Shown: positions 32,413 through 41,930, counted from the first letter of the stretch. The stretch is 64,000 nucleotides of DNA from an uncultured Collinsella sp. (GCA_900541885.1 UQKW01000004.1:1-64000); one strand, 5' to 3'. The notes: generated by a model not told the origin, from the sequence alone. Numbers and translations: made by a program.

Positions 32413-34128
32413 ATGACGGCCACACCGTGGGGATTCCGGGACATATTGCCCGAGGAGGCTCAGGCGCGCGAGGAGATTGCGCTGACGGTGAAGGGCTGCT
32501 TCAGGGAGCATCATTACCTTCCGGTCGAGACGCCACTGCTCGAGGACAAGGGTTCGCTCGAGGAAGGCGGCCGCATTGCGGACACGCCGTTTAAGCTCTT
32601 TGATGACGACGGTCGCCTGCTGGTGGTCCGTCCCGACAACACGCTGCCGATTGTGCGCTTGGTTTCGACTCGCATGTGCGCGGCCGATCTGCCCCTACGC
32701 CTTCGCTACGAGGCGCCGGTGGTTCGTGAGTGCCAGCGCAATGCCGGCGGCTCGCGCCAGTTTACACAGCTGGGCTTTGAGCTTATCGGTGCGGGCGATA
32801 CAGCGGGCGATGTCGAGATCGTCTCGCTCGTGGCCGAGGCGGTGCGCAGGCTGGCGCTGTCCGATGCACGCATTGTCGCAGGTAGCGTGCGTCCGTTTAA
32901 GGAGCTGCTCGCGGCGTGCGAGAATCGCGAACTGGCCGCCGAGGCCCTGCGCTGCGTGCACGCCAACGACTTTGTGGGCCTCGATGCCCGCGTGGCAGCA
33001 AGTGCCGAGTCCGATGCCGTCAAGGCTGCCATTAGCGAGCTACCGCGTCTTCACGGCGGCGCCGAGGTGCTCGACCGCGTGGACGCGCTGCTGGAGGCTG
33101 CCGGTATCGCCGCGCCGCTCACGCGCGAGCTGCGTGCCCTGGTCGAGGGCCTGGCTCCCGAGGACGCCCGGGTGCTGTCCTTCGACTTCTCTATCATGAA
33201 CTCTTTCGATTACTACACGGGTCTGGTCTTTAAGGCCTATGCCGGCGGCCTGCCCGATCCGGTGGGCTCGGGCGGTCGCTACGACTCCATCTTTACCGGC
33301 GCGTTCGGCGACGGCGTCGAGGTGCCGGCGGCGGGCTTCGCCTTTTCGCTCGAGCGTCTGGAGGCCGCGCGCACCTCGGCCGAGGATGCTGCCTCCGACG
33401 GCGATCACGCCGTGGGCCGTGGCGCCGAGGGTCCGCTGCGCATTGCCGTGCCCAAGGGCTCGCTTAAGGCCGACACGCTCGACGTGCTCGAGGCAGCAGG
33501 CTTAGACGTCTCCGAGCTGCGCGACCCCGGTCGTCATCTGATCGTGCGCGGTCGCGACACGCGTGCCGGCGAGGGCACGGTCGGAGATATCGAGTTTGTC
33601 ATCGTGCGCCCCAGCGACGCGCCCGCCTTTGTGGGCTGCGGCGGCGCCGACTGCGGCATCTGCGGCTGGGACTCGCTTATCGAGGCCGACCTCAACCTGC
33701 TGCAGCTGGTCGATCTGGGCTATGGCCTGTGCACTTTCATTGAGGCGGAGCCCGCATGGCGCGCCGGTCAGGCCGAGCGCAACTATGCCCGCCGCGGGTC
33801 GCTTCGCGTGGCAACTAAGTACCCTCGCATCGCGAGTGCCTGGTATGCCGAGCGCGGCGTGAATGCCGACATCGTTTCGCTGCACGGCAATATTGAGCTG
33901 GGACCCATCGTCGGCATGACTGACCGCATCGTGGACATTACTGCCACGGGCGCCACCCTGCGCGACAACGACCTGGTCATCACCGGCCGCATCATGGACT
34001 GCACGGCCCGCTTCTTCGTCAACCCAGGTGCCGCGCGCTTGGATCCGCGCGTACGCAACTTGGCCGATCGCCTGGCTGCTGCCGTGAAGGACAAGCATTT
34101 TGAGCCCGTCGCGGGCTCAGCACAATAG
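32413..34128 (+). CDS. hisG: HisZ-HisG fusion: ATP phosphoribosyltransferase with regulatory domain
   Basis: A 571-aa protein joining two normally separate subunits. Residues ~1-320 are HisZ, a histidyl-tRNA-synthetase-like regulatory subunit (PWGFRDILPEEA, VRPDNTLPIVRL, RYEAPVVRECQ, FDYYTGLVFKAY). A linker (~320-341) leads to short-form HisG (~342-571): RIAVPKGSLKADTLDVLEAA, IEFVIVRPSDAPAFVGCGGA-type pocket, and GMTDRIVDITATGATLRDND binding the phosphoribosyl group. It performs the first step of histidine synthesis. GAGGAGGCT lies upstream. First gene of the operon. Confidence 0.92.
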   Translation: MTATPWGFRDILPEEAQAREEIALTVKGCFREHHYLPVETPLLEDKGSLEEGGRIADTPFKLFDDDGRLLVVRPDNTLPIVRLVSTRMCAADLPLRLRYEAPVVRECQRNAGGSRQFTQLGFELIGAGDTAGDVEIVSLVAEAVRRLALSDARIVAGSVRPFKELLAACENRELAAEALRCVHANDFVGLDARVAASAESDAVKAAISELPRLHGGAEVLDRVDALLEAAGIAAPLTRELRALVEGLAPEDARVLSFDFSIMNSFDYYTGLVFKAYAGGLPDPVGSGGRYDSIFTGAFGDGVEVPAAGFAFSLERLEAARTSAEDAASDGDHAVGRGAEGPLRIAVPKGSLKADTLDVLEAAGLDVSELRDPGRHLIVRGRDTRAGEGTVGDIEFVIVRPSDAPAFVGCGGADCGICGWDSLIEADLNLLQLVDLGYGLCTFIEAEPAWRAGQAERNYARRGSLRVATKYPRIASAWYAERGVNADIVSLHGNIELGPIVGMTDRIVDITATGATLRDNDLVITGRIMDCTARFFVNPGAARLDPRVRNLADRLAAAVKDKHFEPVAGSAQ

Positions 34129-34233
34129 CGCGAGCACGCACGGGCGCCCCCATATCCGGGCTGCGGGGCGATTGTCGCCGCCGCCTGGTCTCTCGTTTCT
34201 CAAACGCAACCTCGACCGATAGGGGATACCGAT

Positions 34234-35670
34234 ATGAAGACCATCAAACTTGCTCCCGGCGAGCGCCTTGTTACCAATCAGCTCAACCGCAAGGGCGTGC
34301 TGCCGCAAAACATCGTCGATGCCGCCCGTGATATCGTGGCCAACGTGCGCGCCAACGGCGATGCCGCGGTGCGCGATTACTGCCAGCGTTTTGACGGTGT
34401 TGAGCTGGAAAGCTTCCGCCTGCCGCAGGAGCAGATCGATGCTGCGCTCGAAGGCCTCGACCCGGCCTTTGTCGCCGCGCTCGAGAAGGCCGCGCGTCAG
34501 ATTCGCGAGTTCCACCAGCGCGAGGTCGAGCAGAGCTGGTTTACCACGCGTGCGGATGGCACGATGCTCGGCGTTAAGGTGACCCCGCTCGCGGCGGCCG
34601 GCATCTACGTGCCGGGCGGTCGCGCGCAGTATCCCTCCACCGTGCTCATGAATGCCATTCCCGCCAAGGTCGCCGGCGTCAAGCGCGTGGTTATGGTGAC
34701 CCCGCCGCAAAAGGACGGCCTTATCAGCCCCTACACGCTCGCCGCGGCAAAGCTCGGCGGAGTGGACGAAATCTATATGGTGGGCGGCGCCCAGGCCGTG
34801 GCCGCGCTGGCGTACGGCACCGAGACCATTCCGCGCGTCGACAAAATTACCGGCCCGGGCAACGCCTTTGTTGCCGCCGCCAAGCAGATTGTCTCGGGCG
34901 ATGTGGGAATCGACATGGTCGCTGGCCCGTCCGAGGTCTGCGTGCTGGCCGATGCCACGGCCAAGCCCATGGTGGTCGCGGCAGACCTGATGGCCCAGGC
35001 CGAGCACGATCCGCTGGCCGCCTGCTATCTGGTGACCTGCGACGAGCAGTTTGCGCGCGAGGTCGAGGCGGGTATCGATATTCTGGTCGCGCAGTCGCCA
35101 CGCACCGAGATCACGCGCGCCTCACTCGACAATGAGGGCACCATCGTGGTGGCCGCCGACATGGCTGCCGCCGTCGAAGCGGTGAACACCGTGGCGCCCG
35201 AGCACCTTGAGCTGCACTGCAAGGACGCGATGGGCCTGCTCGGCGGCATTCGCAACGCCGGCGCCATCTTTGTGGGCGCTTGGAGCTCCGAGCCGCTCGG
35301 CGATTACGTTGCCGGCCCCAATCACACGCTGCCGACCGGCGGTACGGCTATGTTCTCCAACCCGCTTTCGGTGGAGGAGTTCGTCAAGCGCTCGAGTGTC
35401 ATTTGCTATACGCCCGAGGGCCTGCTTTCCGATGCTCCCGCTACGCAGCGCCTGGCCGAGGCCGAGGGTCTGTGGGCACACGCGCTTTCGGCCGCACTGC
35501 GCCGCCGCGTGTTGGAGCAGGGCGAGGATGCCGTGAGCGCCGAGTCTCTGGCCGCGGCCGACCTGACCAAGGTCGCCTGGCCGGGCGACGCCGTGGCGAC
35601 GGTTGCCGAGGGCGTTGACCTGGCGGCTGCGGGCGCGGATGGCGTTGGCGCGACTGGTAAGGAGGCCTAA
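34234..35670 (+). CDS. hisD: Histidinol dehydrogenase
   Basis: A 478-aa zinc enzyme oxidising histidinol to histidine in two NAD-dependent steps. Hallmarks: [59 protein letters not shown] and [12 protein letters not shown], with zinc ligands among the Gln/His of QAEHD. The C-terminal ~45 residues, Ala/Gly rich, exceed the usual 430-aa length and may be a tail without function. GATAGGG lies upstream; 105 bases separate it from hisZG. Confidence 0.95.
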   Translation: MKTIKLAPGERLVTNQLNRKGVLPQNIVDAARDIVANVRANGDAAVRDYCQRFDGVELESFRLPQEQIDAALEGLDPAFVAALEKAARQIREFHQREVEQSWFTTRADGTMLGVKVTPLAAAGIYVPGGRAQYPSTVLMNAIPAKVAGVKRVVMVTPPQKDGLISPYTLAAAKLGGVDEIYMVGGAQAVAALAYGTETIPRVDKITGPGNAFVAAAKQIVSGDVGIDMVAGPSEVCVLADATAKPMVVAADLMAQAEHDPLAACYLVTCDEQFAREVEAGIDILVAQSPRTEITRASLDNEGTIVVAADMAAAVEAVNTVAPEHLELHCKDAMGLLGGIRNAGAIFVGAWSSEPLGDYVAGPNHTLPTGGTAMFSNPLSVEEFVKRSSVICYTPEGLLSDAPATQRLAEAEGLWAHALSAALRRRVLEQGEDAVSAESLAAADLTKVAWPGDAVATVAEGVDLAAAGADGVGATGKEA

Positions 35671-35671
35671 T

Positions 35672-36787
35672 ATGGCCGAGCTGACGCCCCACATGAAGGA
35701 GCTCGTCCAGCCTTACCTGGCCGGTATTGAGCCCTACGATCCCAACTTTACGCCTACGCGCATCAACCTTTCGGCCAACGAGAACACCTATCCCGTGCCG
35801 ACCGGCGTGCGCGAGGCGGTCGACGCTGCCCTGGCTGCCACACCGCTCAATCGCTATCCCGATCCCATGTCGAACGACCTGCGCGACGAGCTTGCTGCCT
35901 GGCATGGCGTGGCGCGCGAGAATGTCTGCGTGGGAAACGGCGGCGACGAGCTGCTCTATAACTACCTGTTGGCGTTTGGCGGCGCGGGACGGACCCTGCT
36001 CAACTGCCCGCCGTGCTTTAGCGAGTACGCGTTCTTTGCGTCGCTCTGCCAGACCGAGGTGCGTGACGTGTGGCGCGACCCCGCGACCTTTGAGCTCGAC
36101 CAGACAGCCGTGCTTGCGGCAGTGCCCGAGTGCAACCTGGCAATCGTGACCTCGCCCAATAACCCCACGGGCGACGTGGCGCCGCTCGACTTTATCGCGG
36201 CGCTGTGCGATGCGTGCCCCGGCATGGTGATGGTCGACGAGGCCTACGTTGAGTTTGCCGACGATTCGTTTGGCGCTGCCACGACGGCGCAGGCGCTCAT
36301 CGCCGAGCATCCCAACCTGGTGATTCTGCACACGCTGTCCAAGGCGTTTGGCGCTGCCGGCGCGCGCCTGGGCTATGTGATCGCAGCGCCCGAGGTTATT
36401 GACGTGTTCGCGGCGATTCGCCAGATCTACTCGGTTAACGTGCTGAGTCAGGCGGCGGCGCTCGCCTGTGTGCGTGCCCGCGGTGCGTATGCGCCCGTGG
36501 TGGCGCAGGTCGTGGCTGAGCGCGATCGCGAACTTGCAGCGCTGCGTGCGATGGCCGCCGAGGGCATGCCCGTGGAGGCATGGCCGAGCGCGGCGAACTT
36601 TGTGCTCGTGCGTACGCCACATGCCACGCGTGTGCGCGAGCGTCTGCGCGACGAGTATTCCATTCTGGTGCGCGACTTTAGCTACGCGCCGGGTCTCGCG
36701 GACTGTCTGCGCATCACCGTGGGCACGCCGCAAGAAAACGACGAGGTGCTGGCCGCGTTTGCCGCGCTGGTGAAGGAGGAGATGTAG
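35672..36787 (+). CDS. hisC: Histidinol-phosphate aminotransferase
   Basis: A 371-aa class II pyridoxal-phosphate aminotransferase. Visible: NLSANENTYPVP, VGNGGDELL, SPNNPTGDV, VDEAYVEF, and the PLP lysine in HTLSKAFGAAGARLGY. It converts imidazole-acetol phosphate to histidinol phosphate. The ATG follows the hisD stop by one base, with AAGGAGG inside the end of hisD, so they are coupled. Confidence 0.95.
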   Translation: MAELTPHMKELVQPYLAGIEPYDPNFTPTRINLSANENTYPVPTGVREAVDAALAATPLNRYPDPMSNDLRDELAAWHGVARENVCVGNGGDELLYNYLLAFGGAGRTLLNCPPCFSEYAFFASLCQTEVRDVWRDPATFELDQTAVLAAVPECNLAIVTSPNNPTGDVAPLDFIAALCDACPGMVMVDEAYVEFADDSFGAATTAQALIAEHPNLVILHTLSKAFGAAGARLGYVIAAPEVIDVFAAIRQIYSVNVLSQAAALACVRARGAYAPVVAQVVAERDRELAALRAMAAEGMPVEAWPSAANFVLVRTPHATRVRERLRDEYSILVRDFSYAPGLADCLRITVGTPQENDEVLAAFAALVKEEM

Positions 36788-37375
36788 ATGGACCGCTATG
36801 CTGAGGTGACCCGCAAGACGGGCGAGACCGATATTGTCGTAAAGCTCGACCTGGACGGAAGCGGCGTGTATGACATCTCGACCGGCGTGCCGTTTTTCGA
36901 TCACATGCTCAACGCCTTTGGCCGCCACGGCCTGTTCGATCTGACGGTGCATGCGGTGGGCGACGTTGAGGTGGATGCTCACCACACCGTCGAGGATACG
37001 GGCATTGTGCTGGGCGAGGCGTTTTGCAAGGCGTTGGGCGACAAGGCGGGCATCACGCGCTTTGCCGACGCGGCGATCGCCATGGACGAGACACTCGTGA
37101 TGGCCGCTGTTGATATTTCGGGCCGTGGCCAGGCCTACTGCGAGTTGCCCGTGCCGACCGAGCGCGTGGGGACCTTTGATACCGAGCTGGCCGTTGAGTT
37201 CTTCTACGCCTTTGCGCGCGATGCCAAGCTCACGCTGCACGTGCGCGAGCTGGCGGGCGGCAACTCGCACCACATTATCGAGGCCGCCTTTAAGGCCGTG
37301 GGCCGCACGATGCGCCACGCCTGCGAGCTCGACCCCCGCGTGCAGGGCGTCCCCAGCACCAAGGGTTCGCTGTAA
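36788..37375 (+). CDS. hisB: Imidazoleglycerol-phosphate dehydratase
   Basis: A 195-aa monofunctional HisB with the two manganese-binding signatures: DAHHTVEDTGIVLG (with FFDHMLNAFGRHG before it) and SHHIIEAAFKAVGR. It lacks the histidinol-phosphatase domain found in enteric HisB, which fits the separate PHP phosphatase at 40816. Starts directly after the hisC stop. The left arm of a long inverted repeat begins at its stop codon. Confidence 0.95.
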   Translation: MDRYAEVTRKTGETDIVVKLDLDGSGVYDISTGVPFFDHMLNAFGRHGLFDLTVHAVGDVEVDAHHTVEDTGIVLGEAFCKALGDKAGITRFADAAIAMDETLVMAAVDISGRGQAYCELPVPTERVGTFDTELAVEFFYAFARDAKLTLHVRELAGGNSHHIIEAAFKAVGRTMRHACELDPRVQGVPSTKGSL

Positions 37376-37488
37376 CCTGCCAAAAAGGGACAGGTTTATT
37401 TTGGCAGGTTTTATCTGCGGAAATGCTGTTTCATACGGTGGGTGAACGTTTAACCGACCAAAATAAACCTGTCCCTTTTTGGCAGGTT
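37374..37488. repeat. Perfect 31-bp inverted repeat inside the his operon
   Basis: 37374-37404 is exactly complementary to 37458-37488; loop 53 nt. The arm begins AACCTGCCAAAAAGGGACAG. It covers the last two bases of hisB and ends 24 bases before the hisH start. Read on either strand the arms end near T-rich sequence. Confidence 0.9.
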
Positions 37489-37512
37489 TTGAATGGGGAA
37501 AAGGAGGGTCGC

Positions 37513-38214
37513 GTGGGCGAACCGAAGATCGTGGTGGTCGACTACCACAAGGGCAACTTGTCGAGCGTCGTGCGCGGGCTTGCACGCGCCGGTGCCGCCG
37601 CCTGCACGTCGGACAATCCGGAGCAGATCCGCAACGCCGACGGCCTGGTCATTCCGGGCGTGGGTGCGTTCTATGACGCGATTGCCTTTATGCGCCAGAG
37701 CGGCGAGGAGACGGCCGTGCTCGATGCCGTCGCCGCTGGAACTCCGCTGCTCGGCATCTGCCTGGGCCTTCAGCTATTTTTTGAGCGCGGCAACGAGGGC
37801 GTGCCGGCGGACGAGGGCGCGGTCGCGGACGGAAACGCTCCCGAGCAGGCTGGCGGTCCCTGGGTCGATGGCCTGGGTATTATGCGCGGCTCGTGCACGC
37901 GCCTGGAGTCGAGCCGCCTGAAGGTGCCGCACGTGGGCTGGGACCAGGTGCACATGACGTCCGCCGGTGCGGCTGATCCGCTGCTTGCCGGTTTTGCCGA
38001 GGGCGCCAACATGTACTTCACCCACAGCTACGCGGTGGCCGACGACGTCGATGCCGCCGATGTGTTGGCGCGCACGCACTATACACGGAGTTTCCCGTGC
38101 ATCGTGCGCCATGGCAACGTGTGGGGCTGCCAGTTCCATCCCGAGAAATCCTCCGCGCTGGGTCAGCGCATCCTTAAGAACTTCGTCAACATCGTCGAGG
38201 AGGTCGGCCGATGA
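37513..38214 (+). CDS. hisH: Imidazole glycerol phosphate synthase, glutaminase subunit
   Basis: A 233-aa class I glutamine amidotransferase with nucleophile Cys in GICLGLQLFF and the His-Glu pair in CQFHPEKSS; VVDYHKGNLSSV and PGVGAF are also typical. It feeds ammonia to HisF. GTG 37513 is chosen because AAGGAGGG lies four bases upstream and the protein then begins at the family start; an upstream in-frame ATG (37423) would place the 31-bp stem in the coding region. The insertion around residues 95-115 (VPADEGAVADGNAPEQ) is longer than usual. Confidence 0.92.
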   Translation: MGEPKIVVVDYHKGNLSSVVRGLARAGAAACTSDNPEQIRNADGLVIPGVGAFYDAIAFMRQSGEETAVLDAVAAGTPLLGICLGLQLFFERGNEGVPADEGAVADGNAPEQAGGPWVDGLGIMRGSCTRLESSRLKVPHVGWDQVHMTSAGAADPLLAGFAEGANMYFTHSYAVADDVDAADVLARTHYTRSFPCIVRHGNVWGCQFHPEKSSALGQRILKNFVNIVEEVGR

Positions 38215-38954
38215 TCCTGTTTCCCGCAATCGATCTGATCGGCGGCAAGGTTGTACGCCTGGAGCGCGGCGACCGCAGCCGCTGCAAGGTATATTCCGAC
38301 GACCCCGTGGCCGTTGCCCGCTCGTTTGCCGAGCAGGGCGCAAGCTGGGTGCATGTCGTCGACCTATCCGCTGCCTTTGGCGAGGACGAGGATACATGCG
38401 CTGCCAACTCGGCGGCGATTAAGGCCATCTGCGGCGTCGACGGTCTGTCCGTGGACGTGGGCGGCGGCGTCCGCTCGCTCGCACGCATCGACGAGCTGGC
38501 CGGCTATGGTGCTCGCCGCATTGCGCTGGGCACCGTGCTGGTGACCGAGCCGGGTTTTGCCGAGGTGGCAGCCCAAGGCTTTGGCGAGCTGCTGGTGGCA
38601 GACATCGCCGCGCGCGACGGTCAGGTCAAGGTGAACGGCTGGCGTGACGGCGCGGGCGTGGTGCTCGACGATGCCGTGGCGCAGCTTACCGAGCTGGGCT
38701 TTAAGCATCTGGTGTATACCGACATCGCGCGCGATGGCATGCAGACGGGCATCGACGTGGCAGCGTATCGTCATGTGGCCGAGGTCGCGGGCTTTCCCGT
38801 CGTGGCTTCGGGCGGCATCTCGACGCTCGACGACATCCGCGCGCTGGCCGCGGTGGGTGAGGGCGCGATTGAAGGCGCCATTACCGGTCGTGCGCTCTAT
38901 GAGGGCAACTTTACGCTGGCCCAGGCGCTGGCCGCCGCCCGAGGGGAGGAGTAG
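38211..38954 (+). CDS. hisA: ProFAR isomerase
   Basis: A 247-aa beta/alpha barrel: FPAIDLIGGKVVRL with the first catalytic Asp, VDVGGGVRS phosphate loop, and YTDIARDGMQTGID with the second Asp. It isomerises ProFAR to PRFAR. The ATG overlaps the hisH stop (ATGA). Confidence 0.95.
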   Translation: MILFPAIDLIGGKVVRLERGDRSRCKVYSDDPVAVARSFAEQGASWVHVVDLSAAFGEDEDTCAANSAAIKAICGVDGLSVDVGGGVRSLARIDELAGYGARRIALGTVLVTEPGFAEVAAQGFGELLVADIAARDGQVKVNGWRDGAGVVLDDAVAQLTELGFKHLVYTDIARDGMQTGIDVAAYRHVAEVAGFPVVASGGISTLDDIRALAAVGEGAIEGAITGRALYEGNFTLAQALAAARGEE

Positions 38955-38957
38955 CCC

Positions 38958-39740
38958 ATGCTTACCAAACGCGTGATTCCCTGCTTGGACGTCAAGGACG
39001 GCCGCGTGGTCAAGGGCGTCAACTTTGTGAGCCTGCGCGATGCGGGCGACCCGGTGGAGCTGGCCCGCGCCTACGACCGCGAGGGTGCGGACGAGGTCGT
39101 CTTCCTGGACATTACCGCCACAAGCGACAATCGTGCGACGACTATCGAGATGGCGGCGCATGCTGCTGAGGAGCTGGCCATTCCCTATACCGTGGGCGGC
39201 GGCTTTCGCGACTTGGCGGGCATGCGGACCATGGTTGCCGCCGGCGCCGACAAGGTGTCGCTCAACTCGGCGGCCGTGCGCGACCCGTCGTTGATTAGCC
39301 AGGCTGCCGCGGCGTTTGGCAGCCAGGCCGTGGTCGTGGCGATCGATGCCAAGCGCGTTGGTTTGCCCGGCGCATCCGGTGCCGACAAGTGGGAGGTCTT
39401 CACGGCGGGCGGTCGCAACGCCACGGGCATCGACGCGGTGGCATGGGCCGAGGAGGCGGCTCGTCGCGGCGCCGGCGAGATTCTGCTGACCAGCATGGAC
39501 CGCGACGGCACCAAGGCCGGCTTTGACCTGGCGCTCACCCGCGCCGTGGCGCGCGCGGTGCCAATCCCCGTCATCGCGAGCGGCGGCGTGGGCACACTCG
39601 AGCATTTTGCCGAGGGCGTGATCGAGGGCGAAGCCGACGCCGTACTGGCGGCCAGCGTCTTTCACTTTGGAACCTTCAGCATTCGCCAGGTGAAGGAGTA
39701 CATGGCCAGCCAGGGCATCCCTGTCAGGTTGGACTTCTAG
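38958..39740 (+). CDS. hisF: Imidazole glycerol phosphate synthase, cyclase subunit
   Basis: A 260-aa barrel paralogous to His[20 protein letters not shown] with catalytic Asp11, [23 protein letters not shown] with the second Asp, and [11 protein letters not shown]. It joins PRFAR with ammonia from HisH to give imidazole glycerol phosphate and AICAR. Starts three bases after hisA. Confidence 0.95.
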   Translation: MLTKRVIPCLDVKDGRVVKGVNFVSLRDAGDPVELARAYDREGADEVVFLDITATSDNRATTIEMAAHAAEELAIPYTVGGGFRDLAGMRTMVAAGADKVSLNSAAVRDPSLISQAAAAFGSQAVVVAIDAKRVGLPGASGADKWEVFTAGGRNATGIDAVAWAEEAARRGAGEILLTSMDRDGTKAGFDLALTRAVARAVPIPVIASGGVGTLEHFAEGVIEGEADAVLAASVFHFGTFSIRQVKEYMASQGIPVRLDF

Positions 39741-39887
39741 CGCTGCGGCTTGCCCAGGCACCGCATCTTGTCGCTCAAACCGTCGCTCGCGTACCAAAGT
39801 ACGCGTCGCTCCTCTTTCGCGGCAACCTGCGGCACCTGGACAACCCTCGCCGACCTGTGGGGTTTCGTTTATGACTTGGGAGAAATG

Positions 39888-40229
39888 ATGACTGAGGTAG
39901 TAGAAGCGGCGGATCTTACGTACGACGCCCGCGGGCTGATTCCTTGTGTGGTTCAGCAGTATGACACCGGCGAGGTGCTTATGGTTGCTTGGATGAACGA
40001 GGAGTCGGTGGGGCTGACGCTCAAGACCGGTACCACGTGGTTTTGGAGCCGTAGCCGTCAGGAGCTCTGGAATAAGGGAGCGACGAGCGGCAATATGCAG
40101 GAGGTCAAGGAGCTCTGGGCCGACTGCGATAGCGATACGCTGCTGGTCAAGGTCGACTCGCCGGGCCCGGCCTGCCATACCGGCAACCGTACCTGCTTCT
40201 TTAAGCGCGTGGAAGGGGGAGTGCGATGA
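39888..40229 (+). CDS. hisI: Phosphoribosyl-AMP cyclohydrolase
   Basis: A 113-aa zinc enzyme opening the adenine ring in step three of the pathway. Motifs: [30 protein letters not shown] and [10 protein letters not shown] (zinc cysteines). ATG 39888 has GGGAG five bases upstream. Monofunctional; the HisE activity is a separate gene. The 147 bases before it hold a CGCGTAC/GTACGCG hairpin (about 39790-39807) and no gene. Confidence 0.93.
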   Translation: MTEVVEAADLTYDARGLIPCVVQQYDTGEVLMVAWMNEESVGLTLKTGTTWFWSRSRQELWNKGATSGNMQEVKELWADCDSDTLLVKVDSPGPACHTGNRTCFFKRVEGGVR

Positions 40230-40453
40230 AAGTCGTGACGCCGTTCGAGGTCGCCGACTGCAACACCCAGCTCCTCCGCGCGGGCGTGCCATGCCGCGTG
40301 CACCTGACTGATGCCTGCGGGGCGCAGTCGCTTTGGCTCGAGGCCGAGAAGGAAAGGCTCGATGAGGCTCATGCCGTCATCATCGAGTTCTTTGAGAAAA
40401 AGGGCGCAAAGCCTCGGTTCGATGAGACCGGTACCTACTTTACGCTGCAGTAA
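40226..40453 (+). CDS. Small protein encoded between hisI and hisE
   Basis: A 75-aa acidic protein (CGVP-, [14 protein letters not shown], [19 protein letters not shown]) that I cannot assign to a characterised enzyme. It starts inside the hisI stop (ATGA) and ends 15 bases before hisE, so it is translated as part of the operon. The fold looks like a short alpha/beta unit with one helix (~38-58). Two cysteines (12 and 31, plus 23) do not form a known metal motif. Its position suggests a link with histidine synthesis, but that is not shown. Confidence 0.75.
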   Translation: MKVVTPFEVADCNTQLLRAGVPCRVHLTDACGAQSLWLEAEKERLDEAHAVIIEFFEKKGAKPRFDETGTYFTLQ

Positions 40454-40468
40454 CGAGAGGAAATAACC

Positions 40469-40786
40469 ATGGGAGTCAGAACAGCTAACGTGCAGCCGGG
40501 AAATATCGGCGAGACGCTGACGGGACTGGCCGAGGTGATTCACGGTCGTCGCGATGCGTCGCCACAGGAGAGCTACACCGCCCGCCTGCTGACCGACGTT
40601 GAGGACGAGCTGCTCAAGAAGCTTGCCGAGGAAGCGAGCGAGGTGATCATGGCCTGCAAGGATAACGATCACGATCACATCCGTTACGAGGCCGGCGACC
40701 TGATCTACCACCTACTCGTGACGCTCGAGCGTTACGGCATCACCCTCGACGAACTGGCCGGCGAACTCAATGCCCGCCGCCACTAG
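40469..40786 (+). CDS. hisE: Phosphoribosyl-ATP pyrophosphohydrolase
   Basis: A 105-aa all-alpha NTP-pyrophosphatase-like enzyme. The metal motif is KLAEEASEVIMACKDND with HIRYEAGDLIYHLLV, typical of HisE. It performs step two of the pathway. CGAGAGG lies upstream. Last gene of the operon; a 29-bp hairpin element starts at its stop codon. Confidence 0.95.
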   Translation: MGVRTANVQPGNIGETLTGLAEVIHGRRDASPQESYTARLLTDVEDELLKKLAEEASEVIMACKDNDHDHIRYEAGDLIYHLLVTLERYGITLDELAGELNARRH

Positions 40787-40812
40787 TCGTTTAAGAACGT
40801 CCCCAACGACTA
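40784..40812. repeat. Short hairpin element with GAACGTCCCC core
   Basis: TAGTCGTT pairs with AACGACTA around TAAGAACGTCCCC. Same core as the elements at 202-255 and 62471-62497 but with different arms. It lies exactly between the convergent hisE and PHP phosphatase genes and may serve as a weak terminator. Confidence 0.75.
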
Positions 40813-40815
40813 ATC

Positions 40816-41727
40816 TTAGGCGAGGGGCGTGGACTCCCATTCTCCGGTGAGGTGGGGGATGTCGAAGGTTCGATAACCGCAGTCGTAGGCGTGGGCCTGA
40901 GCCTCGCGGATGTTCCAGCAGATGTCGCAGGCGCGGTGTGCGTCCGAGCCAAAAGTGATTGGCACCTCGGCGTGGGCGAAGCAGCGCAAAAGGCCGGTCA
41001 CGGGATAGTAGTCGTCGAGCCCCTTGCGCGGTGCGGCCGTCGAGACCTCAACGCGGCGACCCGTATCGTGCGCGCACTCGGCCATCTGCTGCCAAAACGG
41101 CGCGGGGTCAAAGTCGGGCGCAAAGCCTTCCTTCGAAAAGCGCATGACTAGGTCGGGGTGAGCCATCACATCAAAGTTGAGCGGGCTCTCGCAGGCGCGG
41201 CACCAGTCATCGACGTAGCGCTCCCACACGCCGCGCGCGCCTAAGTTTTCCCAAACATGCAGGTTGGTATCGTCGTCGATCCAGCCACAAAGCGAGTCGG
41301 GCGTATCGGGACGAGCGACGCTCTCTGTTCCCGCCGTGCCCGCGGCGCCGGCCATGATATCGCCCGGGTCGCCAATCCAATGCACGCTGCCCAAGCGCAC
41401 CACGGCGCCCTGGGACCAGCGCTCTACCAAGGGCTCGCAGCCTTCGTACCAATCGCATTCAAAGCCATAGATAAGCTCGAGCTCCGGCGCGATCTGCGCG
41501 GCAAGCTTGCGGGCATCCTCAAAAGCCAGGCGATGTGCCGGCAAGTCGCCCTCGACGACCTGTACCTCGCAGTTAGCATCCATGCTGGCAGGCAGGGTGA
41601 GGTGGTCGGTCGAGACCATGACCCGACAGCCGGCGGCCGCGGCGGCGCAGACGTTTTCCTCAAACGAGGCATGGCCGTCCGAAAACGAAGTATGAGTATG
41701 GCAATCGACCAGCGGGCAAGCGGACAT
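40816..41727 (-). CDS. PHP-family histidinol-phosphate phosphatase
   Basis: A 303-aa PHP phosphoesterase. Metal ligands: DCHTHTSFSDGH at the N-terminus, TDHLTLP, YGFECDWY, GSVHWIG, DVMAHPDLVMRF and GSDAHRACDI. These match HisJ/HisK histidinol phosphatases, and this step is otherwise missing from the adjacent his operon, so the assignment is good. ATG 41727 has AAAGGAG seven bases upstream; the longer frame to 41847 adds a non-family N-terminus. Confidence 0.88.
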   Translation of the reverse strand: MSACPLVDCHTHTSFSDGHASFEENVCAAAAAGCRVMVSTDHLTLPASMDANCEVQVVEGDLPAHRLAFEDARKLAAQIAPELELIYGFECDWYEGCEPLVERWSQGAVVRLGSVHWIGDPGDIMAGAAGTAGTESVARPDTPDSLCGWIDDDTNLHVWENLGARGVWERYVDDWCRACESPLNFDVMAHPDLVMRFSKEGFAPDFDPAPFWQQMAECAHDTGRRVEVSTAAPRKGLDDYYPVTGLLRCFAHAEVPITFGSDAHRACDICWNIREAQAHAYDCGYRTFDIPHLTGEWESTPLA

Positions 41728-41865
41728 GGCGGCTCCTTTGCATTCGGCAAATCTGCTCCATTGTAATGGCGCGACCCCTGACGCGTTGGGCACGCCGAGG
41801 GTCGAAATCGACTGGAAAGGGCAAACGGCGCGCAAGGGCTGCCGCACGACATCGACCCTGCCTCA

Positions 41866-41930
41866 AAACGTGTACGTCAGCCTCCAAAACCGACAAAAAA
41901 TGACATGTTTGGAGGCTGACGTACACGTTT
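41866..41930. repeat. Perfect 23-bp inverted repeat
   Basis: 41866-41888 (AAACGTGTACGTCAGCCTCC…) is exactly complementary to 41908-41930; loop 19 nt. It lies in the divergent space between the PHP phosphatase and the LarC-domain gene, not in a terminator position. Confidence 0.9.
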
